Origin: Burkholderiaceae bacterium
GTDB taxonomy: Bacteria > Pseudomonadota > Gammaproteobacteria > Burkholderiales > Burkholderiaceae_D
Direction of reading: 5' to 3'
DNA length: 17,637 nt
NCBI GenBank assembly: GCA_014379395.1
Contig: JACMLV010000018.1
Location: 1-17,637, forward strand
A program made the position numbers and the translations under genes. The notes under the pieces are model-generated. The model had not been told where the DNA came from, ran no database searches, and was given only the letters and a program-made list of their open reading frames with translations. Of this stretch, positions 8,949-17,475 are shown in pieces; the stretch's first letter is position 1; each line of letters starts with the position of its first letter.

Positions 8949-9935
8949 TCAGGTTTCGTCGGGGGCGCTCAGCAGTGCGGCGGCCGAGTCCGGCAAAGCC
9001 AGGCCGGCCAGTTTGGCGCGCTGCAGAACGGTCCAATAGTAGCGGTAGCTGGCCCGGTCGTGCAAGCGGCCGCCGTGCGCGATCGGACCCCAGTCAACCC
9101 GGGCCGCCTCGTGCAAAATGGCGGCCGCCTCGTTCACTTCCGACGCGCGCGGCGCGAAGGCCTTGATGATCGGCTTGATCTGGCCGGGATGGATGCTCCA
9201 CATTCTAGTGTAGCCGAGTTCGGCCGACGCGCGCGTCGCGTCGGAGGCGGCCACGGCCGGGTCCTTGATCTCGGTGGTCACGTTGTGCGAGGGCACCTTG
9301 CCGTGCGCGTGGCAGGCGGCGGCGATCTCGAGCTTGGCGCGCACCACCAGCGGATGCGTGAACTGGCCCGGGCTGCGCATGGCGTTGCCGGGAATCGCGC
9401 CGTAGTGGTCGGAAATGAAATCCATGATGCCAAACGACAGGCACTCGATCTGCGGCAGGGCGGCGATGGCGTAGGCGTCGTGCAGCGCGCCGTGGGTCTC
9501 GATCAGCACGTGCACCGGCAGCGCGGCGCGGCCGGCGCGCTCGGCGTGCAGGTTGATGACCGCGATGGCGCGTTCGACCTCCTGCGCGCTGTTGACCTTG
9601 GGCACCACCAGATAGGCCAGCTGCTTGGCCGCGGCGGCGCAGATGATGGCCACGTCCTGCTCGAAAAACGGGCTGTCGACGTCGTGCACGCGCGCGCCGA
9701 TGCGGCCGAACTGGTTGTCCGGCTCGTTCAGCAACGCGCCGATCAGGCGCGCGTGGGCCTCCTCGTTGCCGGCGCTGGCGCCGTCTTCGCAATCCAAGGT
9801 GATGTCGAACAGGGGGCCAAGTTCTTGTTGCAAGGCAATCGACTTGCGCATCAGCTTTTCTGAGCCGCAATAATGGTCGCAGGCGGGCAGCAGGAGCGGG
9901 TGTTTGCCTTGGAATAAGACTTCGGATGGGTGCAT
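8949..9935 (-). CDS. HpcH/HpaI aldolase/citrate lyase family CoA-ester lyase (CitE/malyl-CoA lyase-like)
   Basis: A 328-aa TIM-barrel protein of the citrate lyase beta-subunit-like family. Visible family positions are R82 (GARVHD), K113 (VVPKVNS), the metal-binding E146 (LIETHGAL) and D172 (FGIMDF), and the C-terminal block MWSIHPGQI (245-253). Members cleave or form (S)-malyl-CoA, citramalyl-CoA, beta-methylmalyl-CoA or related esters; some are thioesterases. The substrate cannot be read from sequence, and no CitF or CitD partner is nearby, so it is not a classical citrate lyase. It sits 109 nt downstream of mdh, which suggests a link to malate or glyoxylate metabolism. ATG 9933-9935 fits the family N-terminus (MHPSEVLFQGKHPLLLP), but no clear Shine-Dalgarno sequence is seen. 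Confidence 0.9.
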   Translation of the reverse strand: MHPSEVLFQGKHPLLLPACDHYCGSEKLMRKSIALQQELGPLFDITLDCEDGASAGNEEAHARLIGALLNEPDNQFGRIGARVHDVDSPFFEQDVAIICAAAAKQLAYLVVPKVNSAQEVERAIAVINLHAERAGRAALPVHVLIETHGALHDAYAIAALPQIECLSFGIMDFISDHYGAIPGNAMRSPGQFTHPLVVRAKLEIAAACHAHGKVPSHNVTTEIKDPAVAASDATRASAELGYTRMWSIHPGQIKPIIKAFAPRASEVNEAAAILHEAARVDWGPIAHGGRLHDRASYRYYWTVLQRAKLAGLALPDSAAALLSAPDET

Positions 9936-10044
9936 GGCGGCGGATATCTGAAAAAACGATGAAGCCGCGCGGCCGGTTGGCGACGCGGCGTGCGACGCGG
10001 CGCCCAGCCTGGCGCGCCGCGTGGAATACCACTACGAGTAAAAC

Positions 10045-11034
10045 TTAGCCCAGCAGGTGCTTGACGCCGTTTTGCTCTTCCAGCAGTTCGTTCAGGGTGA
10101 CGTTGATGCGCTCTTGCGAGAATGCATCGACCGACAGGCCTTGAACGATCTTGTATTCGCCGTTTTCAACGGTGACAGGGAAACCGAACACGATGCCTTC
10201 CGGGATGCCGTAGGAGCCATCCGATGGGATGCCCATCGTGGTCCACTTGCCGTTGGTGCCCAGGTGCCAGTCATGGATGTGGTCGATGGCGGCGTTGGCG
10301 GCCGAGGCGGCCGACGACAGGCCGCGCGCTTCGATGATGGCGGCGCCGCGCTTGCCCACCGTTGGCAGGAACACGTCTTTGTTCCAGACGTCGTCGTTGA
10401 TCATGTCCTTGACCGATTTGCCGCCGATTTCGGCGTAACGGTAGTCGGCGTACATGGTTGGCGAGTGGTTGCCCCAGACGAACAGTTTTTCGATCGACGA
10501 CACTGGCTGGCCGACCTTGGCGGCGATTTGCGAGGCGGCGCGGTTGTGGTCCAGACGCAGCATGGCGGTGAAGTTCTTCGCTGGCAGCGATGGCGCCGAC
10601 TTCATGGCGATATAGGCGTTGGTGTTGGCTGGGTTGCCGACCACCAGGACCTTGACGCCGCGCGAGGCGACGGCGTCGAGCGCCTTGCCTTGCACCGTGA
10701 AGATTTGCGCGTTCGCTTCGAGCAGATCCTTGCGCTCCATGCCCGGGCCGCGTGGACGCGCGCCGACCAGCAGGGCGACGTCGGCGTCCTTGAACGCGGT
10801 CATCGGATCGGCGTGGGCGGTCATGCCGGCCAGCAGCGGGAACGCGCAGTCGTCGATTTCCATCATGACGCCCTTGAGCGCCTTTTGCGCGCGTTCGTCA
10901 GCGATTTCAAGCAATTGCAAGATGACTGGCTGGTCCTTGCCCAGCATGTCGCCGTTGGCGATGCGGAACAGCAGGGAGTAACCGATCTGACCGGCGGCGC
11001 CGGTTACAGCAACACGCATTGGGGTTTTTGCCAT
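10045..11034 (-). CDS. mdh: NAD-dependent malate dehydrogenase
   Basis: A 329-aa enzyme of the LDH/MDH superfamily, group close to cytosolic MDH, of the usual length. It oxidises malate to oxaloacetate in the TCA cycle. The Rossmann motif GAAGQIG is at residues 12-18. The mobile substrate loop contains R93, R95 and R101 (GARPRGPGMERKD), LDHNRA at 161-166 supplies the Asp/Arg pair, and H190 (WGNHSPTMYAD) is the catalytic base. The ATG has a GGAG Shine-Dalgarno sequence 8 nt upstream. It is the first gene of the minus-strand TCA arm and is transcribed away from the GntR regulator across a 309-nt region. After the stop, a GC stem (plus-strand 9964-9969 with 9984-9989) and a distant six-T run (9951-9956) could give partial termination before the CoA-lyase gene. 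Confidence 0.98.
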   Translation of the reverse strand: MAKTPMRVAVTGAAGQIGYSLLFRIANGDMLGKDQPVILQLLEIADERAQKALKGVMMEIDDCAFPLLAGMTAHADPMTAFKDADVALLVGARPRGPGMERKDLLEANAQIFTVQGKALDAVASRGVKVLVVGNPANTNAYIAMKSAPSLPAKNFTAMLRLDHNRAASQIAAKVGQPVSSIEKLFVWGNHSPTMYADYRYAEIGGKSVKDMINDDVWNKDVFLPTVGKRGAAIIEARGLSSAASAANAAIDHIHDWHLGTNGKWTTMGIPSDGSYGIPEGIVFGFPVTVENGEYKIVQGLSVDAFSQERINVTLNELLEEQNGVKHLLG

Positions 11035-11343
11035 GATGAATCTCCAAGTGGAAAAAGAAAACGATCTGAAGCCGACGCTTGTGTTCGGAAAACTGAAAAA
11101 CTGTAATCATACCAAAACCGCTTCGCCGTGCCGCCCCCGATTGAGGACGGCGCGCGGGGCGCCGGGCCGGCCGCTCCACACTCGGGCGCGATGGCGCGGG
11201 CGCTTACAAAATTTGTCGGGAATGAGTGTAGGCGGGCATTTCGCTTCTGTCAATCTCTCTTATGTCTTATGTCTTATATAAGACAGAACAGTTACCACCT
11301 TTTTACTGGACGCGGCGCACGATTTGTGTTGAAATCTTGGCCT
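11035..11343. other. Divergent intergenic region between mdh and the GntR regulator
   Basis: These 309 nt hold the mdh leader, a GC-rich middle (11130-11210) and an AT-rich stretch with an ordered repeat array at 11257-11284. On the minus strand a TATGAT (plus-strand ATCATA, 11106-11111) about 72 nt before mdh is a possible -10 element without a clear -35. No small gene or RNA was recognised. Promoters for mdh and for the regulator must be here or nearby. Confidence 0.5.
11257..11284. promoter_or_regulatory. Tandem and palindromic GTCTTAT/ATAAGAC array, candidate GntR operator
   Basis: Three direct copies of a heptamer lie back to back with a 7-bp period: CTCTTAT (11257-11263), GTCTTAT (11264-11270) and GTCTTAT (11271-11277). 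They are followed by the inverted copy ATAAGAC (11278-11284). The last two form a perfect 14-bp palindrome, GTCTTATATAAGAC. GntR-family operators are commonly short palindromes with GT...AC ends, so this fits the HutC-type regulator whose gene starts 60 nt downstream. Autoregulation and control of mdh and the sdh arm are inferred. Confidence 0.6.
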
Positions 11344-12129
11344 ATGAATTCCGTGCCGACCAACCCAACCTCGAATGCCGCCGCCGCCAGCGGCGCGGCC
11401 GGCGCGCCGGCCACCCCCGCGTTCAGCCCGCTGTACCAACAGATCAAGGCGCTCATCACGCAAAGCCTGCAGTCGGGCGAGTGGAAGCCGGGCGAGCTGA
11501 TTCCGAGCGAGGTCGAGCTGGCCAACCGCTTCAAGGTCAGCCAGGGCACGGTGCGCAAGGCGATCGACGAGTTGGCCGCCGAGAACCTGGTCGTGCGGCG
11601 CCAGGGAAAGGGCACTTTTGTTGCCACGCACCACGAGGCGCGCGCCCACTTCCGCTTCCTGCGCATGGTGCCCGACGAGGGCGTGCCGCACTACCCCGAA
11701 AACAAGATCATCGACGTGCGCCGCGTGCGCGCCCCGGCCGACGTGGCGCGCCTGATCGACCTGCGCTCGGGCGATCCGGTCATCTTCATCAAGCGCGTCC
11801 AGTCGTTCGACGGCGTGCCCACCATCGTCGAGGAATTGTGGCTGCCCGGCCTGATCTTCAAAGGGCTCACCGCCGAGCGCCTGGTCGAATACAAGGGCCC
11901 GATGTACGGTCTGTTCGAGTCCGAATTCGGCACCCGCATGATCCGCGCCTCCGAGCAGATCCGCGCCGTCGGCGCCGACGAGGGCGCCGCCCAGTTGTTG
12001 AACATCGCGCCCGGCGCGCCGCTGCTGTGCTCCGAGCGCGTCTCGTTCACGTATGGCGACAAGCCGGTCGAGCTGCGCCGCGGCCTGTACCTGACCAGTC
12101 ATTACCATTACCAGAACGAGTTGAATTGA
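11344..12129 (+). CDS. GntR-family transcriptional regulator, HutC subfamily (winged HTH plus UTRA domain)
   Basis: A 261-aa regulator. After an Ala/Pro-rich N-terminal tail (residues 1-27), the winged helix-turn-helix runs from about 28 to 95: PLYQQIKALI, GELIPSEVELANRF (recognition region through VSQGTVRKAIDEL) and the wing RRQGKGTFVA. The UTRA ligand-binding domain follows from about 103 to 256 and ends ELRRGLYLTSHYHY, typical of HutC-type proteins. UTRA domains bind small effectors; which one is unknown here. ATG 11344 is chosen because the frame upstream runs through the repeat array and GC-rich spacer; its SD is weak. The gene lies between the mdh arm and sdhC, so it likely controls TCA enzymes. 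This is inferred from position and the palindromic site upstream. Confidence 0.93.
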   Translation: MNSVPTNPTSNAAAASGAAGAPATPAFSPLYQQIKALITQSLQSGEWKPGELIPSEVELANRFKVSQGTVRKAIDELAAENLVVRRQGKGTFVATHHEARAHFRFLRMVPDEGVPHYPENKIIDVRRVRAPADVARLIDLRSGDPVIFIKRVQSFDGVPTIVEELWLPGLIFKGLTAERLVEYKGPMYGLFESEFGTRMIRASEQIRAVGADEGAAQLLNIAPGAPLLCSERVSFTYGDKPVELRRGLYLTSHYHYQNELN

Positions 12130-12166
12130 CAGAATTGAGACAGTAATACAAAGGCGCCGCGCCGCG

Positions 12167-12191
12167 CCGCCTGGCTGTGCCGATCAGGCGG
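12167..12191. repeat. Inverted repeat after the GntR gene
   Basis: CCGCCTG (12167-12173) and CAGGCGG (12185-12191) form a 7-bp stem with an 11-nt loop, 37 nt after the regulator's stop codon. No T tract follows. It might be a weak terminator separating the regulator from the sdh operon. Confidence 0.35.
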
Positions 12192-12277
12192 TGTTGCGCT
12201 AAAAATACGTCGAATTGCAGAAAAAGCGGTCTGAAGGCGTGGTAAAACACAATTTTTGTTATACGTAACGATACATA

Positions 12278-12294
12278 TTGGTGTGCTGCACCAA
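12278..12294. promoter_or_regulatory. Inverted repeat TTGGTG-N5-CACCAA in the sdhC upstream region
   Basis: A perfect 6-bp inverted repeat with a 5-nt centre lies 55 nt before the sdhC ATG. An AT-rich segment with GTTA...TAAC arms (12258-12269) is just upstream. This 220-nt gap must hold the sdh promoter, but no well-spaced -35/-10 pair could be assigned. The repeat could be a regulator site or a leader hairpin. It does not match the GTCTTAT array in front of the GntR gene. Confidence 0.35.
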
Positions 12295-12349
12295 AATCGG
12301 CGAAAATCGCAGACTCGATATTTATCAAAGCTCAAGGGGAGGTCCTGTT

Positions 12350-12772
12350 ATGTCAGAAGCCGTAAGAGAAGTGCCAAAAAAAGAACGGCCGGAATTTCGT
12401 AATATCCACGTCACGCAATTGTCGAACTACCGCCTGCCGTTGGCCGGCGTGGTCTCCATCTTGCACCGCATCAGTGGCCTGCTGATGTTCGCGCTGCTGC
12501 CCTTCGCGCTGTATCTGATGGAGCTGAGCATCCGTTCGGAGATCTCGTTCGTCTACTTCCAGGGCATCGCCGCCAACCCCCTCGTCAAGTTGATCCTGCT
12601 GGCCCTGGTCTGGGGCTACATGCAGCACTTCTGCGCCGGCGTGCGCCACCTGGTGATGGATCTGCACATCGGCCTCGATAAGGATTCGGCCCGCAAGTCG
12701 GCCGCTACCGTGCTGTTGATCAGCTTGTCGCTGACCGCCCTGGTCGGCCTGAAATTGTTTGGAGTATTTTAA
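12350..12772 (+). CDS. sdhC: Succinate dehydrogenase, cytochrome b556 subunit
   Basis: A 140-aa membrane anchor of complex II with three predicted transmembrane helices (about 34-58, 79-103 and 116-137). Conserved SILHRISG (36-43) carries the quinone-site Ser and Arg. H93 in HFCAGVRHLVMD corresponds to the E. coli SdhC haem ligand H84, and H100 to H91. The start ATG 12350 has a strong AAGGGGAGG Shine-Dalgarno sequence (12334-12342); an in-frame ATG at 12278 lies in the regulatory region and is rejected. The stop overlaps the sdhD start by one base (TAATG), so the two subunits are translationally coupled. It is the first gene of the sdhCDABE-gltA arm. Confidence 0.97.
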   Translation: MSEAVREVPKKERPEFRNIHVTQLSNYRLPLAGVVSILHRISGLLMFALLPFALYLMELSIRSEISFVYFQGIAANPLVKLILLALVWGYMQHFCAGVRHLVMDLHIGLDKDSARKSAATVLLISLSLTALVGLKLFGVF

Positions 12773-13137
12773 TGGCAACTAATAACGTCGGACCCAAGCG
12801 CCTCGTCGTCGGCGCCCACTACGGCCTGCGCGACTGGCTCGCGCAGCGCGTCACCGCCGTCGTCATGGTGATCTACACCGCCATCTTGTTGGTTTCCTTT
12901 CTCACCGGCAGCAACTTCAGCTATGAAGGCTGGGCCGGTTTGTTCGCGCAGCAGTGGTTTAAATTATTCAGCCTGGTGACGTTCCTGGCGCTGGCCTACC
13001 ACGCGTGGGTCGGTGTGCGCGACATCTGGATGGACTACGTGAAATGCGTCGCCGTCCGTCTTACCTTGCAAATTGCCACGCTGCTGTGGTTGATCGCTTG
13101 TGCCGCCTGGTCGGTGCAGATACTCTGGAGTGTGTAA
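12772..13137 (+). CDS. sdhD: Succinate dehydrogenase, hydrophobic membrane anchor subunit
   Basis: A 121-aa subunit with three predicted membrane helices (about 27-45, 63-83 and 95-117). LALAYHAWVGVRDIWMDYVK contains H77, equivalent to the second haem ligand (E. coli SdhD H71), and D88-Y89, equivalent to the quinone-site Asp-Tyr pair. It anchors SdhA and SdhB to the inner membrane with SdhC and passes electrons to ubiquinone. The ATG shares its A with the sdhC stop codon. The next gene, sdhA, starts 2 nt after its stop, and the end of sdhD carries the sdhA ribosome-binding site (GGAG at 13127-13130). Confidence 0.96.
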   Translation: MATNNVGPKRLVVGAHYGLRDWLAQRVTAVVMVIYTAILLVSFLTGSNFSYEGWAGLFAQQWFKLFSLVTFLALAYHAWVGVRDIWMDYVKCVAVRLTLQIATLLWLIACAAWSVQILWSV

Positions 13138-13139
13138 TC

Positions 13140-14918
<1,779 letters not shown>

Positions 14919-14928
14919 GGGTCAGAAC

Positions 14929-15639
14929 ATGGCACGCACACTGAAATTTCAAATCTACCGCTATGATCCGGACAAGGATGCCAAGCCGTACATGCAAGAC
15001 CTGACGGTCGAACTGAAAGACACCGACAAGATGCTGCTCGACGCGCTGCAGCGCATCAAGGCCGACGTCGACGATTCGCTGGCCCTGCGCCGCTCGTGCC
15101 GCGAAGGCGTGTGCGGTTCGGACGCGATGAACATCAACGGCAAGAACGGCCTGGCCTGCACCACCAACCTGAACGAGCTGAGCGAGCCTATCGTGCTGCG
15201 TCCGCTGCCAGGGCTGCCGGTGATCCGCGACCTGATCGTCGACATGACGCAATTCTTCAAGCAATACGATTCGATCAAGCCATACCTGATCAACGATTCG
15301 ATTCCGCCTGAAAAAGAGCGCCTGCAGACGCCCACCGAGCGCGAAGAGCTCGACGGCCTGTACGAGTGCATCCTGTGCGCCTGCTGCTCGACGTCCTGCC
15401 CGTCGTTCTGGTGGAATCCGGACAAGTTCGTCGGCCCGGCCGGCTTGCTGCAAGCCTACCGCTTCATCGCCGATTCGCGCGACGAAGCCACCGGCGCCCG
15501 TCTGGACAACCTGGAAGATCCGTACCGCCTGTTCCGTTGCCACTCGATCATGAACTGCGTCGATGTCTGCCCTAAGGGTTTGAACCCGAACAAGGCGATC
15601 GGCAAGATCAAGGAACTGATGGTTCGCCGCGCGGTGTAA
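14929..15639 (+). CDS. sdhB: Succinate dehydrogenase, iron-sulfur subunit
   Basis: A 236-aa protein carrying three Fe-S clusters that link FAD to quinone. The [2Fe-2S] site is C57, C62, D65 and C77 (CREGVCGSD...GLAC); Asp at the third position is also found in E. coli SdhB and is not a defect. The [4Fe-4S] site is C147, C150 and C153 (CILCACC) with C157 as the proline-linked cysteine of the next motif. The [3Fe-4S] site uses C157, C204 and C210, and C214 completes the ferredoxin-like pattern. W161/W162 (SFWWN) lies near the quinone site. The ATG follows the sdhA stop by 10 nt with AAGGG at 14917-14921. It is part of the sdhCDAB operon. Confidence 0.98.
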   Translation: MARTLKFQIYRYDPDKDAKPYMQDLTVELKDTDKMLLDALQRIKADVDDSLALRRSCREGVCGSDAMNINGKNGLACTTNLNELSEPIVLRPLPGLPVIRDLIVDMTQFFKQYDSIKPYLINDSIPPEKERLQTPTEREELDGLYECILCACCSTSCPSFWWNPDKFVGPAGLLQAYRFIADSRDEATGARLDNLEDPYRLFRCHSIMNCVDVCPKGLNPNKAIGKIKELMVRRAV

Positions 15640-15647
15640 AGCGCGTT

Positions 15648-15680
15648 TGCCGGGCGCGGGCCGCAAGCCCGCACCCGGCA
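15648..15680. repeat. Strong hairpin between sdhB and sdhE
   Basis: TGCCGGG-C-GCGGGC (15648-15661) pairs with GCCCGC-A-CCCGGCA (15667-15680): 13 base pairs with a single C-A mismatch and a CGCAA loop, 8 nt after the sdhB stop. There is no T tract, so read-through into sdhE and gltA is expected. It may set relative mRNA levels by pausing, RNase processing or 3'-end protection. Confidence 0.6.
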
Positions 15681-15730
15681 GTCCGCGCCCCTGGAAGAGC
15701 TGGGGCGCACAGTCAAAGCGTTGAATAAAA

Positions 15731-16012
15731 ATGACAGAATCAAGTTTGCACACGCATCAAGCCGACCCCGCCAACCGCGCCCGCCTGCGCTGGCGCGCCC
15801 GCCGCGGTCTGCTGGAAAACGATCTGATTTTGACTCGTTTCCTCGATGCGCACGAATCCGAATTGACCGACGAAGAGGTGGACGCGCTGAGCCGTCTGCT
15901 CGACCTGTCGGACAATGCGTTAATGGATCTGGTGCTGGCCCGCAAGGAGCCGGAAGGCGAAGCCGATTTGCCGCATGTGCACGCACTGCTGCAGCGACTG
16001 CGTCGCGCTTAG
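15731..16012 (+). CDS. sdhE: FAD assembly factor SdhE (succinate dehydrogenase assembly factor 2)
   Basis: A 93-aa helical protein of the SdhE/Sdh5 (formerly DUF339/YgfY) family. The hallmark RGxxE motif is present as R25-G26-L27-L28-E29 in WRARRGLLENDLIL, followed by FLDAHESELTDEE and LLDLSDNALMDLVL. SdhE promotes covalent attachment of FAD to SdhA, so its place right after sdhB fits the role. The N-terminal 14 residues are a variable tail. The ATG at 15731 is preceded by AT-rich sequence without a clear Shine-Dalgarno sequence; no better start exists. A 91-nt gap with a strong hairpin separates it from sdhB, and 89 nt separate it from gltA. Confidence 0.95.
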   Translation: MTESSLHTHQADPANRARLRWRARRGLLENDLILTRFLDAHESELTDEEVDALSRLLDLSDNALMDLVLARKEPEGEADLPHVHALLQRLRRA

Positions 16013-16101
16013 GAGACAGCGGGGCGCAGCTCCGTCCGGGCGCAGCAAGAAGCATCCAGAATTTTTGATTTTTATTTTCGACTCACTCCCGAAGGAAGAG
16101 C

Positions 16102-17412
16102 ATGAACAACTCTGACAAAAAAGCCACCTTGTCGTTTAACGATGGCACGCCATCGATCGACTTCCCGATCTACGAAGGCACCGTCGGTCCGGACGTCATC
16201 GACATCCGCAAGCTGTACGGCGCCACCGGCAAATTCACGTACGACCCTGGCTTCATGTCGACCGCGGCCTGTAACTCGTCGATCACCTACATCGACGGCG
16301 ACAAGGGCGAGCTGCTCTATCGCGGCTATCCGATCGAGCAACTGGCCGTCAACGCCGACTTCCTCGAAACCTGCTACCTGTTGCTGAACGGCGAACTGCC
16401 GAACGCCGCGCAAAAGGAAAAATTCGTCGCCACCGTGACCAAGCACACGATGGTGCACGAGCAGATGCAATTCTTCTTCCGCGGTTTCCGTCGCGACGCC
16501 CACCCGATGTCGGTCCTGGTCGGCACCGTCGGCGCGCTGGCCTCGTTCTACCACGACTCGCTCGACATCAACGATCCGCATCACCGCGAAGTGTCGGCGA
16601 TCCGCCTGATCGCCAAGATGCCGACGCTGGTGTCCATGGCGTACAAGTACAGCGCCGGCCAGCCCTACATGTACCCGATGAACTCGCTGTCCTACACCTC
16701 GAACTTCATGCGCATGATGTTCGCCACGCCGTGCGAGGAGTACCAGCAGAGCGACGTGCTCACGCGCGCGATGGATCGCATCTTCATCCTGCACGCCGAC
16801 CACGAGCAGAACGCCTCCACCTCCACCGTGCGGCTGTGCGGCTCCTCCGGCACCAACCCGTTCGCCGCCATCGCGGCCGGCGTGGCCTGCCTCTGGGGCC
16901 CGGCGCACGGCGGCGCCAACGAAGCGGCGCTGAACATGCTGGGCGATATCCAGAAAAATGGCGGCATCGAGAAAATCGGTGACTTCATCAAACAGGTCAA
17001 GGACAAGAACTCCACCGTCAAGCTGATGGGTTTTGGTCACCGCGTTTACAAGAACTATGACCCGCGCGCCACGCTGATGCAGGAAACCTGCAAGGAAGTG
17101 CTCAAGGAGATGGGGCTCGAAAACGACCCGCTGTTCAAGCTGGCCATGGCGCTGGAAAAGATTGCCCTGGAAGACGACTACTTTGTGCAGCGCAAGCTCT
17201 ATCCCAACGTTGACTTTTACTCTGGCATCGTGCAGCGTGCCATCGGTATCCCGGTCAGCCTATTTACCGCCATTTTTGCGCTGGCCCGCACCGTAGGTTG
17301 GATCGCGCAATTGAACGAAATGATTGGCGACCCCGAGTACAAGATTGGCCGCCCACGCCAGTTGTTTACTGGATCTGAGCGCCGCGACGTGCAACCCATT
17401 GCGCAACGTTAA
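16102..17412 (+). CDS. gltA: Citrate synthase (type II, hexameric GltA class)
   Basis: A 436-aa citrate synthase that condenses oxaloacetate with acetyl-CoA. The catalytic residues are H269 (WGPAHGGANEA), H313 (GFGHRVYKNYDPRA) and D371 (NVDFYSG), matching E. coli H264, H305 and D362. HADHEQNASTSTVR (231-244) and the C-terminal GRPRQLFTG are also conserved. The ATG has a good AAGGAAG Shine-Dalgarno sequence. An AT-rich stretch (16060-16080) before it might hold an extra promoter. Codon choice changes sharply near residue 310: Phe is TTT once in 16 before this point and 6 times in 7 after it. The 3' third may therefore derive from recombination, although the protein is intact. An intrinsic terminator follows 34 nt after the stop. 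Confidence 0.98.
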   Translation: MNNSDKKATLSFNDGTPSIDFPIYEGTVGPDVIDIRKLYGATGKFTYDPGFMSTAACNSSITYIDGDKGELLYRGYPIEQLAVNADFLETCYLLLNGELPNAAQKEKFVATVTKHTMVHEQMQFFFRGFRRDAHPMSVLVGTVGALASFYHDSLDINDPHHREVSAIRLIAKMPTLVSMAYKYSAGQPYMYPMNSLSYTSNFMRMMFATPCEEYQQSDVLTRAMDRIFILHADHEQNASTSTVRLCGSSGTNPFAAIAAGVACLWGPAHGGANEAALNMLGDIQKNGGIEKIGDFIKQVKDKNSTVKLMGFGHRVYKNYDPRATLMQETCKEVLKEMGLENDPLFKLAMALEKIALEDDYFVQRKLYPNVDFYSGIVQRAIGIPVSLFTAIFALARTVGWIAQLNEMIGDPEYKIGRPRQLFTGSERRDVQPIAQR

Positions 17413-17446
17413 TCGACGCTAGCGTTAAGCACGTCACTTCGACAAG

Positions 17447-17475
17447 AACGGCTGCTTGTGAAAGCGGCCGTTTTT
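17447..17475 (+). terminator. Intrinsic terminator of the sdh-gltA arm
   Basis: AACGGCTGCTT (17447-17457), loop GTGA, AAGCGGCCGTT (17462-17472) forms an 11-bp stem with one T-G wobble. It ends in a run of five T's (17471-17475). It is well placed after the gltA stop codon. Confidence 0.88.

Noticed and set aside
9913..9920. A second ATAAGAC copy (AATAAGAC) near the start of the CoA-lyase gene as an operator
   Set aside because: It is a single half-site inside coding sequence (codons 5-8), without an inverted partner, so it is compatible with chance.
9951..9989. Intrinsic terminator between mdh and the CoA-lyase gene
   Set aside because: The GC stem and the six-T run (minus strand) are separated by seven bases, too far for a canonical terminator; only partial termination is conceivable.
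15112..15126. Missing cysteine in the SdhB [2Fe-2S] motif (CREGVCGSD)
   Set aside because: Asp at this position is also the residue in E. coli SdhB, so it is normal for the subfamily.
17416..17425. Palindrome ACGCTAGCGT after gltA as an attachment site
   Set aside because: A 10-bp palindrome alone, with no second copy and no integrase gene in the window, is not enough.
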